Shown here: in pieces, positions 7,635-16,724 of the stretch | Layout: every line of letters starts with the position of its first letter | Numbering within the stretch: position 1 is the first letter of the stretch | Assembly: GCF_040645195.1 (NCBI RefSeq) | Contig: NZ_JBEYXW010000001.1 | Coordinates: 62,001-126,000 of the forward strand | Length of the DNA: 64,000 nucleotides | DNA from: Prauserella_A sp040645195 | GTDB taxonomy: Bacteria > Actinomycetota > Actinomycetes > Mycobacteriales > Pseudonocardiaceae | Direction of reading: 5' to 3' | Notes under the pieces: generated by a model | Told to the model about the DNA's origin: nothing | The model's input: the letters and a program-made list of their open reading frames with translations, nothing else | Database searches by the model: none | Program-made: the position numbers and the translations under genes

Positions 7635-10600
7635 TCACTCGGGCTGGATCCACGAGACGTGCATGAGCTGCTTGCCGATCTTGCGGCTGACGAACACACC
7701 GCGGCCCGGCGGCATCGCGCTCGGCTTGACGTTGCCGAGGAGCTGACCCTCGTCCTTCGAACCGTTCATCACGATGCCCGGCATCGCGAGCTCCTTCAGC
7801 TTGCCGAGGATCGGGTCCATACCGGTGCGTGCGGCACCACCCGTGCGGCGCGCCACGATCACGTGCAGGCCGACGTCCTTGGCCTGCGCCAGGTACTCCG
7901 ACAGCGGCCGCAGCGGGTTGTTGGTCGAGGTGGCGACGAGGTCGTAGTCGTCGACGACGACGAACAGCTCCGGTCCGTTCCACCACGACCGGTCCTTCAG
8001 CTGCTGCGGGGTGACGTCCGGCCCCGGCAGGCGCTTGCCCATCGACGCCGCGACTTCCTTGATCATGCCGTCGAGCTGGTTGCCCGACACGGCGTAGCCG
8101 AGCAGCTGGTCGCCCTCGACGAAGCCGAGCATGGTCCGCCGGTAGTCGACGAGGATGACGACCGCTTCCTTCTTGGTGTAGCGGTCGGTGATGCCGCGCA
8201 CGATCTGGCGCAGCAGGTTCGTCTTGCCCGACTCGCCATCGGCGTAGGCGATGAAATGCGGGTCCGCGTCGAAGTCGAGGTACACCGGGGCGAGCTCGTC
8301 CTCGTTGACACCGATCGGGACCAGCCGGGAGCCGCGGTGCTTGTCCTGCGCGAGCAGCTCGTCGTACTGCACGAGCTCGGGCAGCAGCCTCACCTGCGGC
8401 GCGGGCCTGCCCTGCCAGGCCGACCGGATCTTGCCGACGGCGTCGGCGACACCGGCACCGAGTTCCTGCACATCGCTGGAACCGTCGATACGTGGCAGGC
8501 CACCGAGGAGATGCAGTTTGTCCCTCGTGAGCCCGCGTCCTGGCCGGCCGGCGGGAACGTTGACAGCGACCCGGCGGTCGATGTCGGACTCGCTCGGATC
8601 ACCGAGGCGCAGCTCGAACCGCGTACCGATCATGTCCTTGATCGCCGGCCGGATGTCGGCCCAGCGGTTGGACGAGATGACCACGTGCACGCCGTAGGTC
8701 AGGCCCTGCACCGCGAGCTTGGTGATCAGCGGCTCCAGCTCGTCGAAGTCGTCGCGCAGCGCGCGCCAGCCGTCGACGATCAGGAACGCGTCGCCGAAGG
8801 GGTCCTGCTCGGCGGTGATCTCGCCACGGCGCTTGCGGTTGCGGAAGTCGTTCATCGAGTCGATGCCGAGGCTGCCGAAGCGGGCTTCCCGCTCGTTGGC
8901 GAGCGTGGTGAGCTCGGCGACGATGCGGCGGGCCTTGTCCGGTTCGCGGCGGGCGATCGCGACGCCACCGACGTGCGGCAGCCCGGCGAGACCGGCGAGC
9001 GTGCCACCGCCGAGGTCGATGCAGTAGAACTGCGCTTCCTCCGGCGTGTGGGTGAGGGCCATCGACATGATCAGCGTCCGCAGCAGGGTCGACTTACCCG
9101 ACTGCGGGCCGCCGACCACGACCCCGTGGCCTGCGCCGCCGGAGAAGTCCGCCCACAGCGGGTCACGCCGCTGCTCGTACGGCCGGTCGACGATCCCGAG
9201 CGGCACCTGCAGCCTGCCGTTGCCGAAGAATCCGACCGGGGAAAGACCGCGGTCCTCGGTGGGGTTCAGGTTCGGCAGCAGCGTGTCGAGTGAGTTGGGC
9301 TCCTTCAGCGGCGGCAGCCACACCTCGTGCGCGGGCGGGCCCTGCCCCACCAGGCGCGAGACGATGACGTCGAGCTCGCTCGGCTCGACGGCTTCCTCCG
9401 ACTCCTGTTTGGGCTGCTCGACGACCTCGGCCAGCGGCTCAGGCTCCTTCGGCAGCTCGACGAAGTCGGGAACGAACAGCTGCGGGCGCTTGTCGGCGCG
9501 GACCACCTTGGCACCTGGCGCCGCCGCCTTGATCCCGGCGGGCCGGTACGGACCCGACACGTAGGAGGCCTTGAACCGCACCAATGTGGACGTGTCGTAC
9601 TTGAGGTACCCACCACCGGGCACCGACGGCAGCTCGAACGCGTCGGGCACACCGATCGCCGCCCGCGACTCCGCCGCCGAGAACGTCTTCAGACCGATCC
9701 GGTACGACAGGTGGGAGTCGAGGCCACGCAGCTTGCCCTCCTCCAGTCGCTGGGAGGCGAGCAGCATGTGCATCTGCAGCGAACGGCCGAGCCGTCCGAT
9801 CGCGACGAAGAGATCGATGAAGTCCGGCTTGGCCGACAGTAGCTCGGAGAACTCGTCGACCACGATGAACAGCGCGGGCAGCGGGTCGAGGTCGGCGCCG
9901 TTCTCGCGCGCCTTCTCGTACTCCCACACGTTCTTGAAGTTGCCACCGTTCTTCAGCGCCTCCTGGCGCCGGTTCATCTCACCTGCCAGCGCGTCCTTCA
10001 TACGGTCGACCAGCGTGACCTCGTCGGCGAGGTTGGTGATGACCGCGGAGACGTGTGGCGCCTTGTCCAGTCCGAGGAACGTCGCACCACCCTTGAAGTC
10101 GACCAGGACGAAGTTCAGCGTGGTCGACGAGTGGGTGGCCAGCATGCCCAGCACGAGCGTGCGCAGGAACTCCGACTTACCGGAACCGGTCGCACCAATG
10201 CACAGGCCGTGCGGGCCCATGCCCTCCATCGCAGCTTCCTTGATGTCCAGCTCCACCGGCTGGCCGTACTCGCCGACACCGAAGGGGGTGCGATAACGGT
10301 CCCGCACGGGGCGGGGCCGCCAGGCCTGCTGCACGTCGAACGTCATCGGGTCGCCGGGGATGCCGAGCAGCTCCAGCAGCGACGGGTTGGACAGCAGCGG
10401 CTGTTCCTCGCTGTCGTCGGCCGCGGCGGAGCCCATCCGGTACGGCGAGATCTTGCGGGCGAGTGCCTCCGTCTCGACGAGGCTGAGCGTGTCGGGGCGA
10501 CCGAACCACTCGACTCCGCCCGCGCTGCGCGCACCCAGCCGCTCCTTCTCGACGACCAGCCGCAGACCACGGCGGGCGGCGAGGTTACCGGTCGCGTCGG

Positions 10601-11645
10601 ACAGGTCGATCAGCGTGACGCCGACCAGACCTTCTTCGAGCAGGATCTGCTCCTCACCGGTGACATCCGCCTCGTCGATCACGAGGACGACGTGCGGCTG
10701 GTCCGGCGGCGGCGTCGCGTTGCGGGAGAACCGCTGGCGCTCGCGCAGCTCCTCGTCGAGCCACTGCTCGATCTGCGCGAGCGAACCGGCCATCATCCGC
10801 ATCTGGCCGATGCCGTCGGATAACGACGGGTGCTGCACGTGGGGCAGCCACTTCGCCCACTCCCACTCCTCCTTGGCCCGGCCCGCGGTCGCAACGCCGA
10901 TCAGCACGTCGTCCGGGCTGTGGAAGGTGACGAGCTGGGCGAGCAGCGCCCTGGTGAGCCCACGGGTCAGTTCCTTGTCGCCCTGCATACCGACGGCGGC
11001 GAAGCCACGCAGGGTGATCTGGGTGGGCAGGTCGGGGACGATCGAGTGGGCGCGCACGAAACGGCGCAGCGCCAGGGTGGCGATCGGCTCCAGCTCGTCG
11101 ACGGGACCGGTCTGCGGCGGCACCAAGCGAGTGGCCAGTCGGTGCGAGCTGCGGCCGACGCGCAGGTGCAGGAAGTCCTGATCGCTCTGCCTGCGTTCCC
11201 ACATGCGCCGGGTCGAGGCCATCGACCAGAGGCCCTGCGGGTCGGGGTGAACCCATTCCAGCGACGCGCGCTGGTCGACCATCGCCTCACGGGCGCGGTC
11301 ACGCATCTGCCCGAGGTACCGCAGGTAGTCCTTGCGGTCCTCGTTCATCTCCGCTTTCTTCTGCTGACCGCCGCGGCCGCCACCGGCGAACATGCCGACC
11401 ATCGACATCATCATCATGAGCGGCATCATCAGGAAGAAGGGACTGCGCGCCGCGGCACCGCCTGCCGTGAACATGAAGACGACCATGCCCAGCATGGCCA
11501 CGACCATCACGACCGGCAGGATCTTCATGACGATGTTGCCGGGGATCGTCCTGGGGACCTCGGGCGGCGGCTCCAGATGGACCTCGCCGCCCGGCGGGCG
11601 GGGAGCAGCAAGCCGTGGCGACCGCTTGAACTGCAGCGTGCTCAC
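7635..11645 (-). CDS. eccC: Type VII secretion ATPase EccC (single-chain, three ATPase domains)
   Basis: EccC is the FtsK/SpoIIIE-type motor that recognises Esx substrates and drives export. The 1336-residue chain has two N-terminal membrane segments (about 38-63 and 69-90) and three ATPase domains with Walker A sites GATGSGKSE (near 483), GPQSGKST (near 847) and DGESGKT (near 1138). Single-chain EccC is the form found in ESX-4. The GTG start follows GAGGGG. It diverges from eccD, sharing the 270-bp region 11646-11915, and heads the eccC, Rv3446c-like, esx gene series. Confidence 0.97.
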   Translation of the reverse strand: MSTLQFKRSPRLAAPRPPGGEVHLEPPPEVPRTIPGNIVMKILPVVMVVAMLGMVVFMFTAGGAAARSPFFLMMPLMMMMSMVGMFAGGGRGGQQKKAEMNEDRKDYLRYLGQMRDRAREAMVDQRASLEWVHPDPQGLWSMASTRRMWERRQSDQDFLHLRVGRSSHRLATRLVPPQTGPVDELEPIATLALRRFVRAHSIVPDLPTQITLRGFAAVGMQGDKELTRGLTRALLAQLVTFHSPDDVLIGVATAGRAKEEWEWAKWLPHVQHPSLSDGIGQMRMMAGSLAQIEQWLDEELRERQRFSRNATPPPDQPHVVLVIDEADVTGEEQILLEEGLVGVTLIDLSDATGNLAARRGLRLVVEKERLGARSAGGVEWFGRPDTLSLVETEALARKISPYRMGSAAADDSEEQPLLSNPSLLELLGIPGDPMTFDVQQAWRPRPVRDRYRTPFGVGEYGQPVELDIKEAAMEGMGPHGLCIGATGSGKSEFLRTLVLGMLATHSSTTLNFVLVDFKGGATFLGLDKAPHVSAVITNLADEVTLVDRMKDALAGEMNRRQEALKNGGNFKNVWEYEKARENGADLDPLPALFIVVDEFSELLSAKPDFIDLFVAIGRLGRSLQMHMLLASQRLEEGKLRGLDSHLSYRIGLKTFSAAESRAAIGVPDAFELPSVPGGGYLKYDTSTLVRFKASYVSGPYRPAGIKAAAPGAKVVRADKRPQLFVPDFVELPKEPEPLAEVVEQPKQESEEAVEPSELDVIVSRLVGQGPPAHEVWLPPLKEPNSLDTLLPNLNPTEDRGLSPVGFFGNGRLQVPLGIVDRPYEQRRDPLWADFSGGAGHGVVVGGPQSGKSTLLRTLIMSMALTHTPEEAQFYCIDLGGGTLAGLAGLPHVGGVAIARREPDKARRIVAELTTLANEREARFGSLGIDSMNDFRNRKRRGEITAEQDPFGDAFLIVDGWRALRDDFDELEPLITKLAVQGLTYGVHVVISSNRWADIRPAIKDMIGTRFELRLGDPSESDIDRRVAVNVPAGRPGRGLTRDKLHLLGGLPRIDGSSDVQELGAGVADAVGKIRSAWQGRPAPQVRLLPELVQYDELLAQDKHRGSRLVPIGVNEDELAPVYLDFDADPHFIAYADGESGKTNLLRQIVRGITDRYTKKEAVVILVDYRRTMLGFVEGDQLLGYAVSGNQLDGMIKEVAASMGKRLPGPDVTPQQLKDRSWWNGPELFVVVDDYDLVATSTNNPLRPLSEYLAQAKDVGLHVIVARRTGGAARTGMDPILGKLKELAMPGIVMNGSKDEGQLLGNVKPSAMPPGRGVFVSRKIGKQLMHVSWIQPE

Positions 11646-11850
11646 CGAAAAGACCCCTCTTCAACTCGGCGACGGGCCTGCGAGGTGCCAGGCCGAGTCC
11701 ACACGGTAGCGAACCAGACCAGTTCGCGGGCGAAGACTGCCTCAACCCGGTTCATTCACCGGAAGTGACCCCACGCAGGACCCAGGTGCGCTAATACTAG
11801 GGCGGCACTGTGACAGTGTGGGCCGGTTTCTGGCGAGATGTCACCGGCCC

Positions 11851-11879
11851 TTCGCGGGTAACTCCCAGCGCGGTATAAG
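11851..11879 (+). promoter_or_regulatory. Candidate promoter of eccD-mycP
   Basis: TTCGCG (11851-11856) and TATAAG (11874-11879) are 17 bp apart and end 36 bp before the eccD start. The same eccC/eccD intergenic region has an inverted repeat CACTG-TGA-CAGTG (11806-11818), which could be an operator or part of the eccC promoter. Confidence 0.35.
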
Positions 11880-11915
11880 TACGGTGCAGCGAATCTCCAG
11901 GTAGGGGGCGACGAG

Positions 11916-13310
11916 GTGGCAACGGGCACGACCGTATTCAGCCGGGTCACGGTGGTGGCACCGCGAACGCGTATCGACGTCGCGTTGCCCGCGGACGTTG
12001 CGGTGGCCGATCTGCTGCCCATGCTGCTGGACATGGCCAAGGAGGTCACTCCGGACGGAGGCGCCCGCCACGGCGGGTGGGCGCTGGCCAAGCTGGGCGA
12101 CGCGCCGCTGGACCCGAGCCGGACGCTGGCGTCGCTGGGCATTGTGGACGGCGAGCTGCTGCAACTGCGCAAGCGCAACGAGAACCCGCCCCCGCCGCTG
12201 TACGACGACGTCGTCGACGCCATCGCCGAAGCCGAGCCGGACAGCTTCCGGCCGTGGACCAAGGAGACCGCGCAGCGGATCGGGCACATCGCGGGTGGGC
12301 TCGCGCTCGCCCTCTCGGCTCTCGCGCTGTTCTTCAGTGGACCGCTGTACGGCGGGAACGGCCTCGCGGTGGCGATCACCGCCGGTGTCGGCGCGATCGC
12401 CTGTGTTGCGGTGGGCGCGACGCTCGCGAAGGGCTACCAGGCCGAGTCGACAGGGGTGCTGATCGCCGCGGCCGGTGGTCTGCCGCTGGCCTTCGTCAGT
12501 GGTTTCTACATCGTGCCCGACGTGTCGATGCGCGCGAACCTCCTGCTGGCGAGCGCGCTCGTGGTGGTGGTCGCCGCTGTCTGCATCCTGATCATGGGTG
12601 CCGGCATCACGACGTTCATCGCCGCCGCGACCGCGGGGGTCTTCGGGCTGATCGCGTTCCTCGTCGCAACACTGATCGCCCACCCCGCGCCGGGCATCGC
12701 GGCGGGGACGGTGGCCGTCGCACTCGCCGGTATCTCCCTGTTGCCGAGGGCCACGATCTGGCTCGCCAAGCTGCCGCTGCCGCACGTGCCCGGCACCGCC
12801 GAAGAGCTCAAAGAGGACACCGGCTACCCGGACTACTCCTCGATCGAACGCCGTACCAGCGTCGCCCACAACTACATGACGGGCCTGCTGGTCGGTTGCG
12901 GGTCGGTGACCGCGATCTCGGCCGTCATCACCGCCTCGTCCCCCGATATCTACGGTGTCATCACCGGTGTGGTCGCCACGCTCGTGCTGCTGCTGCGCGC
13001 ACGGGCCTACGCCAACGGCAGCCAGGCCGTCGCCCTGCTGACCACGGGCATGGCCTCGGCAGGCGGCATCCTCATCGGCTGGCTGTGGACCGCGAACGCC
13101 GACGGCCGGGTCATGTGGGTGTTCGGCGCGCTGATCCTGCTGGCGGCCGGCGCGCTCGTGCTCGGTGTCATCTTCCCCAACCAGCGCTTCTCCCCGCCCA
13201 TGCGCCGCACCGTCGAGATCTTCGAAGCCATCTGCATCGCGTCGGTGCTACCGCTCGCGCTCGCGGTGATGGGCCTCTACTCCACGCTGCGCCATCTCGA
13301 CATCGGATGA
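11916..13310 (+). CDS. eccD: Type VII secretion integral membrane protein EccD
   Basis: EccD forms the large transmembrane part of the ESX channel. Residues 1-90 form the cytosolic ubiquitin-like (YukD-type) domain, followed after a linker by about eleven hydrophobic helices from residue 120 to the end. The 464-residue length fits the family. The GTG start has ACGAGG and GGGGG upstream. The stop codon lies just upstream of mycP; divergence from eccC and the eccD-mycP pairing match the ESX-4 arrangement. Confidence 0.96.
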   Translation: MATGTTVFSRVTVVAPRTRIDVALPADVAVADLLPMLLDMAKEVTPDGGARHGGWALAKLGDAPLDPSRTLASLGIVDGELLQLRKRNENPPPPLYDDVVDAIAEAEPDSFRPWTKETAQRIGHIAGGLALALSALALFFSGPLYGGNGLAVAITAGVGAIACVAVGATLAKGYQAESTGVLIAAAGGLPLAFVSGFYIVPDVSMRANLLLASALVVVVAAVCILIMGAGITTFIAAATAGVFGLIAFLVATLIAHPAPGIAAGTVAVALAGISLLPRATIWLAKLPLPHVPGTAEELKEDTGYPDYSSIERRTSVAHNYMTGLLVGCGSVTAISAVITASSPDIYGVITGVVATLVLLLRARAYANGSQAVALLTTGMASAGGILIGWLWTANADGRVMWVFGALILLAAGALVLGVIFPNQRFSPPMRRTVEIFEAICIASVLPLALAVMGLYSTLRHLDIG

Positions 13311-13348
13311 TGCGGAAAGACCAGGCCACGAGGACTTGGGGGGCACGC

Positions 13349-14905
13349 GTGCGTTCGACAGGACCGGCGAAGCGGATGTCAGCGCTGGCGCTGACCGCGA
13401 CGATCGCGGCGCTGGGGCCCGGTGTTCTGCTGCCGGCCGCAGCCCAGCCCTCGGTGTCACCGGAGAACGGTGGCGTCTACGCGACCCCGCCGCCCGTCGA
13501 CCCCAACGCGCTGCCGCGCCCCAGCACCAGCCCCGACCAGGCCTACGAGAAGAAGGTCGGCTGTGTGGAAGCGGACATGAGCCGGAACTTCCGGCTCCGC
13601 AGCGCTCCGTGGGGCCAGACGTACCTGCGCCTTGACGAGGTGCACCGGCTGATGCAGTCGACGCTCGGCTCGGCAGGCAAGTTCGCGAACGGGCAGCCCG
13701 TGCGGGTGGCGGTGATCGACACCGGCGTCACCAACCACCCCTACTTCGGGGGCAGGGTCAAACCCGGTGCCGACTACGTCTTCAACTCCGGCCAGCCCGG
13801 TATGGAGGACTGCGACGGGCACGGCACCGAGGTCGCAGGCATCATCGCCGCGGCGACCCCGCGGGACAACGCCTTCAAGGGCGTCGCGCCGGACGCCGAG
13901 ATCATCTCCATCCGGCAGTCCAGCCAGAACTACGGACCCGACGAGACACCCGAGCCACCACCCCCGCCGCCGGGCGACAACGGCGGCGAACCAGGGCGGG
14001 AAGGCTCCGAGGAGCAACCGCCGGGAGACGACACCCCGCCGGCGCAGAACGGTGGTCGCACGCAAGAGGAGTCCGGCTCCGCGGGCACGCTGACCACGCT
14101 CGCCCAGGCCGTGGTCCACGCAACCGACATGGGCGCCGACGTCATCAACATCTCGATCAACAACTGCCGGCCTGCCAACGGCACCATCACGACCGGCGAG
14201 CAGGCACTCCAGGCGGCGATGCGCTACGCCGTCGACCGCGACGTCGTCGTCGTCACGGCGGCGGGCAACACCAGCGACCGGTGCGCGCAGAACGACCAGC
14301 AGGACCCGGACGAACCGAAGACGATCGTCACCCCGCCCTGGTTCGCCGACGACGTGTTGTCGGTGGGGGCGATCGACGAGACCGGCGGCGTCGCGCAGTT
14401 CAGCATCAACGGACCGTGGGTCAGCGTGGCCGCTCCGGGGACGGACATCATCTCGCTGGACCCAGCACCCGGCTCCGACCGCCTGACGAACATGACGATC
14501 GAGAACGGCGAGGCACGCACCATCGAGGGCACCAGCTTCGCGGCACCCTACGTGTCCGGGCTCGCCGCACTGGTCAGGGCGAAGTACCCGCATTTGGATG
14601 CCCGCGAGGTCATCAATCGCATCGAGCGCACGGCACAGCATCCCGCCGCGCCCGGTGGCCGGGACAACTACATCGGCTACGGCGTGATCGACCCGATGGC
14701 GGCGCTGACGGCGATGGTGCCCGAGGAGGAGAACCTCCAGCCGGCATCCGCAGTGTCGTTGCCGTCCGATCTGCCGCCCGCCGATGACCGGAACTGGACG
14801 CCGGTCATTGTGGCGCTCACCGGCGCGGGCGGCGCACTGCTGGCGCTGCTGATCACCCTGTTCGTGGTGCACACCATCCGCCGTAACCGCACGACGGTTT
14901 CGTAG
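13349..14905 (+). CDS. mycP: Mycosin (subtilisin-like) protease MycP
   Basis: Mycosins are membrane-anchored serine proteases required for ESX function. The catalytic triad is Asp124 (VAVIDTGV), His158 (DGHGTE) and Ser396 (GTSFAAP), with oxyanion Asn307 (AAGNTS), all intact. A signal peptide (about 10-34) and a C-terminal transmembrane helix (about 486-508) place the protease outside the membrane. A Pro/Gly/Glu-rich insertion of about 45 residues follows the His region near residue 200. I chose GTG 13349 because GGGGGG lies 6 nt upstream; ATG 13307 or 13310, overlapping the eccD stop, would add 14 or 13 residues and has no clear ribosome binding site. Confidence 0.95.
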   Translation: MRSTGPAKRMSALALTATIAALGPGVLLPAAAQPSVSPENGGVYATPPPVDPNALPRPSTSPDQAYEKKVGCVEADMSRNFRLRSAPWGQTYLRLDEVHRLMQSTLGSAGKFANGQPVRVAVIDTGVTNHPYFGGRVKPGADYVFNSGQPGMEDCDGHGTEVAGIIAAATPRDNAFKGVAPDAEIISIRQSSQNYGPDETPEPPPPPPGDNGGEPGREGSEEQPPGDDTPPAQNGGRTQEESGSAGTLTTLAQAVVHATDMGADVINISINNCRPANGTITTGEQALQAAMRYAVDRDVVVVTAAGNTSDRCAQNDQQDPDEPKTIVTPPWFADDVLSVGAIDETGGVAQFSINGPWVSVAAPGTDIISLDPAPGSDRLTNMTIENGEARTIEGTSFAAPYVSGLAALVRAKYPHLDAREVINRIERTAQHPAAPGGRDNYIGYGVIDPMAALTAMVPEEENLQPASAVSLPSDLPPADDRNWTPVIVALTGAGGALLALLITLFVVHTIRRNRTTVS

Positions 14906-14910
14906 CAAAA

Positions 14911-14945
14911 GGCCCACCTTCCCTGCTTGGCAGGGAAGGTGGGCC
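14911..14945. terminator. Bidirectional terminator between mycP and eccB
   Basis: A perfect 16-bp stem with a TTG loop (14911-14926 / 14930-14945) lies 5 bp after the mycP stop and 9 bp from the eccB stop. Flanking AAAA (14907-14910) gives a U-run for minus-strand transcripts. Confidence 0.9.
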
Positions 14946-14954
14946 CTCACTCCG

Positions 14955-16571
14955 TCAGTTACCGCCCGACGCCGCCTGCGGGGCTTCCTCGAAGGTGCCG
15001 GCCTCCGGGTCCACCGGCACACTGTCGAAGGTCCGCATCACCGACTGCGGGTTGAGCGACGCGCCCACCGGTAGCAGCTTGATGATCGACTCCGGCGCCG
15101 GCTGCAGGTCGTCAGGGGCGAACCCGAGGTGTTCCGCGATCGCCTGGGTGGGGATGCTGTATCGCATGCCGCGGTCCGAGATCAGCTGGATGCTCCCCCG
15201 GCCGAAGGTGTCCGCCGTGGTGGCCGAGCGCACCACCGCCGCGAAGCCGGGTTGCAGGTAGAAGCTGTCGATCTTCCAGTTGTCCGGGGCGGGCGTGCCG
15301 ATCCCGACCACCTGCGCGTTGTTCTGACCGTCCTTCGGACCGGGTAGCTGCGACTCGACGTAGACGGCGGTGTGAGCGTTGCGTTCGGAGCCTTCGCCCT
15401 GGACGCTCCAGCCGAGGCAGCTGACGCCGCGCAGGCTCTGGTCGATGATCTCCGGGGTGAACTGCGGGTAGTGCCGTAGATCGATCGTGCCGGGCTGGCC
15501 CTGCGTCAGCGTCGGGACGCTCTGCAGCTTGTCGGGGTGAACGGAGGGCACGACGTCGGTCTGGGTGTCGGCGGACCGGATCATCTCCGCCGCCGCCTGC
15601 GGAATCTCCTGGACACCCGCGCGAAGTACCACGTAGTGCAGGATCCTGTCGGTGCGGTTGACCTGGAACACCGCCCCGACGGGGAGTGCGTCGAGATTGA
15701 AGCCCTGTGTGGCCTCCCCTGCACCTTCGATGCGCGGCGTGGTCAGCTTCGCGACAGCCGGGATGGCGTTGAGGAGGCCGAGTGAGATCTGCCGCACCTG
15801 GTCGGGTTGGAGCCGCAACGCACTCCGCACCGCGGCATCGTTCAGGTCGACCTCCGCGCGGACCGCGTTGCCCACACCGGCCTGGGTGTTCTGCTGCCGG
15901 TAGATGAGGTAGTTCCGGCCGTCCTCGGCCTCGACGAGAAGCCCCTCCCGCACGCCGAGCTCGCGACCGTAGTTCTGGAGACCCGCGAACACGGTCGTGG
16001 AGATCTCGGCGTCCTTCCGAGCCTCCTCATCGGTCAACGTCGAGTCCAGCGTGATCTGGTCGCACACCGCCCATCTGGGCGAAATCATCTGGTCCTTCGT
16101 GGGCAGCAGCTGCGGGCCGTCGGGGATGCCCTGCAGGCGCCCGCGTGGAATGTCCTTGAGCTGCTCATCCGGCACGACCTTGGCGTCGGCCACCTGCACA
16201 GCACCGGACTGCTGGCCGCCGCCCTCACCGCTTTGCTGCTGCTGCGCCATGAGGATCAGTCGCGCGGAGGCCAGGTTGAACGTGGGGATCAGCTTCCGCG
16301 GGTTCGAGGTCACCACGTAGATCGAGCCGGACTGTTCACCGACGACGATGCCGGATTCCGGTGCTGTCGGTGCGGGCCTGAAGAACCCGAAGATGACGAA
16401 GCCGAGCATCGCGATCGCGCTGAGCACAACCCCGACGATCGTGGCACGCGAATGCGTCCGCATCGGATCGTGCAGCATCACGGCGTCCCTGCGTACCAGC
16501 GCGGACTGCATGCGCCGCAGCACGAACTGATACGCCTGAACTTGTGACTTTGTTGTCGGTGTTGACGGCAT
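14955..16571 (-). CDS. eccB: Type VII secretion protein EccB
   Basis: EccB is the bitopic ESX subunit with a large extracytoplasmic domain. The protein begins MPSTPTTKSQVQAYQFVLRR, the conserved EccB N-terminus, has a single transmembrane helix at about 43-64, and a long repeat-containing exported domain with cysteines (for example in AVCDQITL and VSCLGWS). It is 538 residues, somewhat longer than mycobacterial EccB4. The ATG at 16571 is set by the conserved N-terminus; much longer in-frame extensions cover the eccE region and are not credible. It is convergent with mycP and divergent from eccE. Confidence 0.95.
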   Translation of the reverse strand: MPSTPTTKSQVQAYQFVLRRMQSALVRRDAVMLHDPMRTHSRATIVGVVLSAIAMLGFVIFGFFRPAPTAPESGIVVGEQSGSIYVVTSNPRKLIPTFNLASARLILMAQQQQSGEGGGQQSGAVQVADAKVVPDEQLKDIPRGRLQGIPDGPQLLPTKDQMISPRWAVCDQITLDSTLTDEEARKDAEISTTVFAGLQNYGRELGVREGLLVEAEDGRNYLIYRQQNTQAGVGNAVRAEVDLNDAAVRSALRLQPDQVRQISLGLLNAIPAVAKLTTPRIEGAGEATQGFNLDALPVGAVFQVNRTDRILHYVVLRAGVQEIPQAAAEMIRSADTQTDVVPSVHPDKLQSVPTLTQGQPGTIDLRHYPQFTPEIIDQSLRGVSCLGWSVQGEGSERNAHTAVYVESQLPGPKDGQNNAQVVGIGTPAPDNWKIDSFYLQPGFAAVVRSATTADTFGRGSIQLISDRGMRYSIPTQAIAEHLGFAPDDLQPAPESIIKLLPVGASLNPQSVMRTFDSVPVDPEAGTFEEAPQAASGGN

Positions 16572-16724
16572 TCTCGACCTACAGCTCTCCCAGTCGCGGT
16601 ACGGTTCCGCAGGATAGCGGTACGGGGACGGTCCGGTCTTGGTTTCTACCAACTCCGGTTGGTGTTCGGCTCCTCGGGCCGCTGTCAGCTGACGTGCACG
16701 AAACGAGGGGAAGAGAACGAGCGG

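Noticed and set aside
12077..13348. In-frame upstream extension of mycP across eccD
   Set aside because: It is an overlapping alternate frame of eccD without signal peptide or similarity; MycP signal peptide starts at 13349 or 13307.
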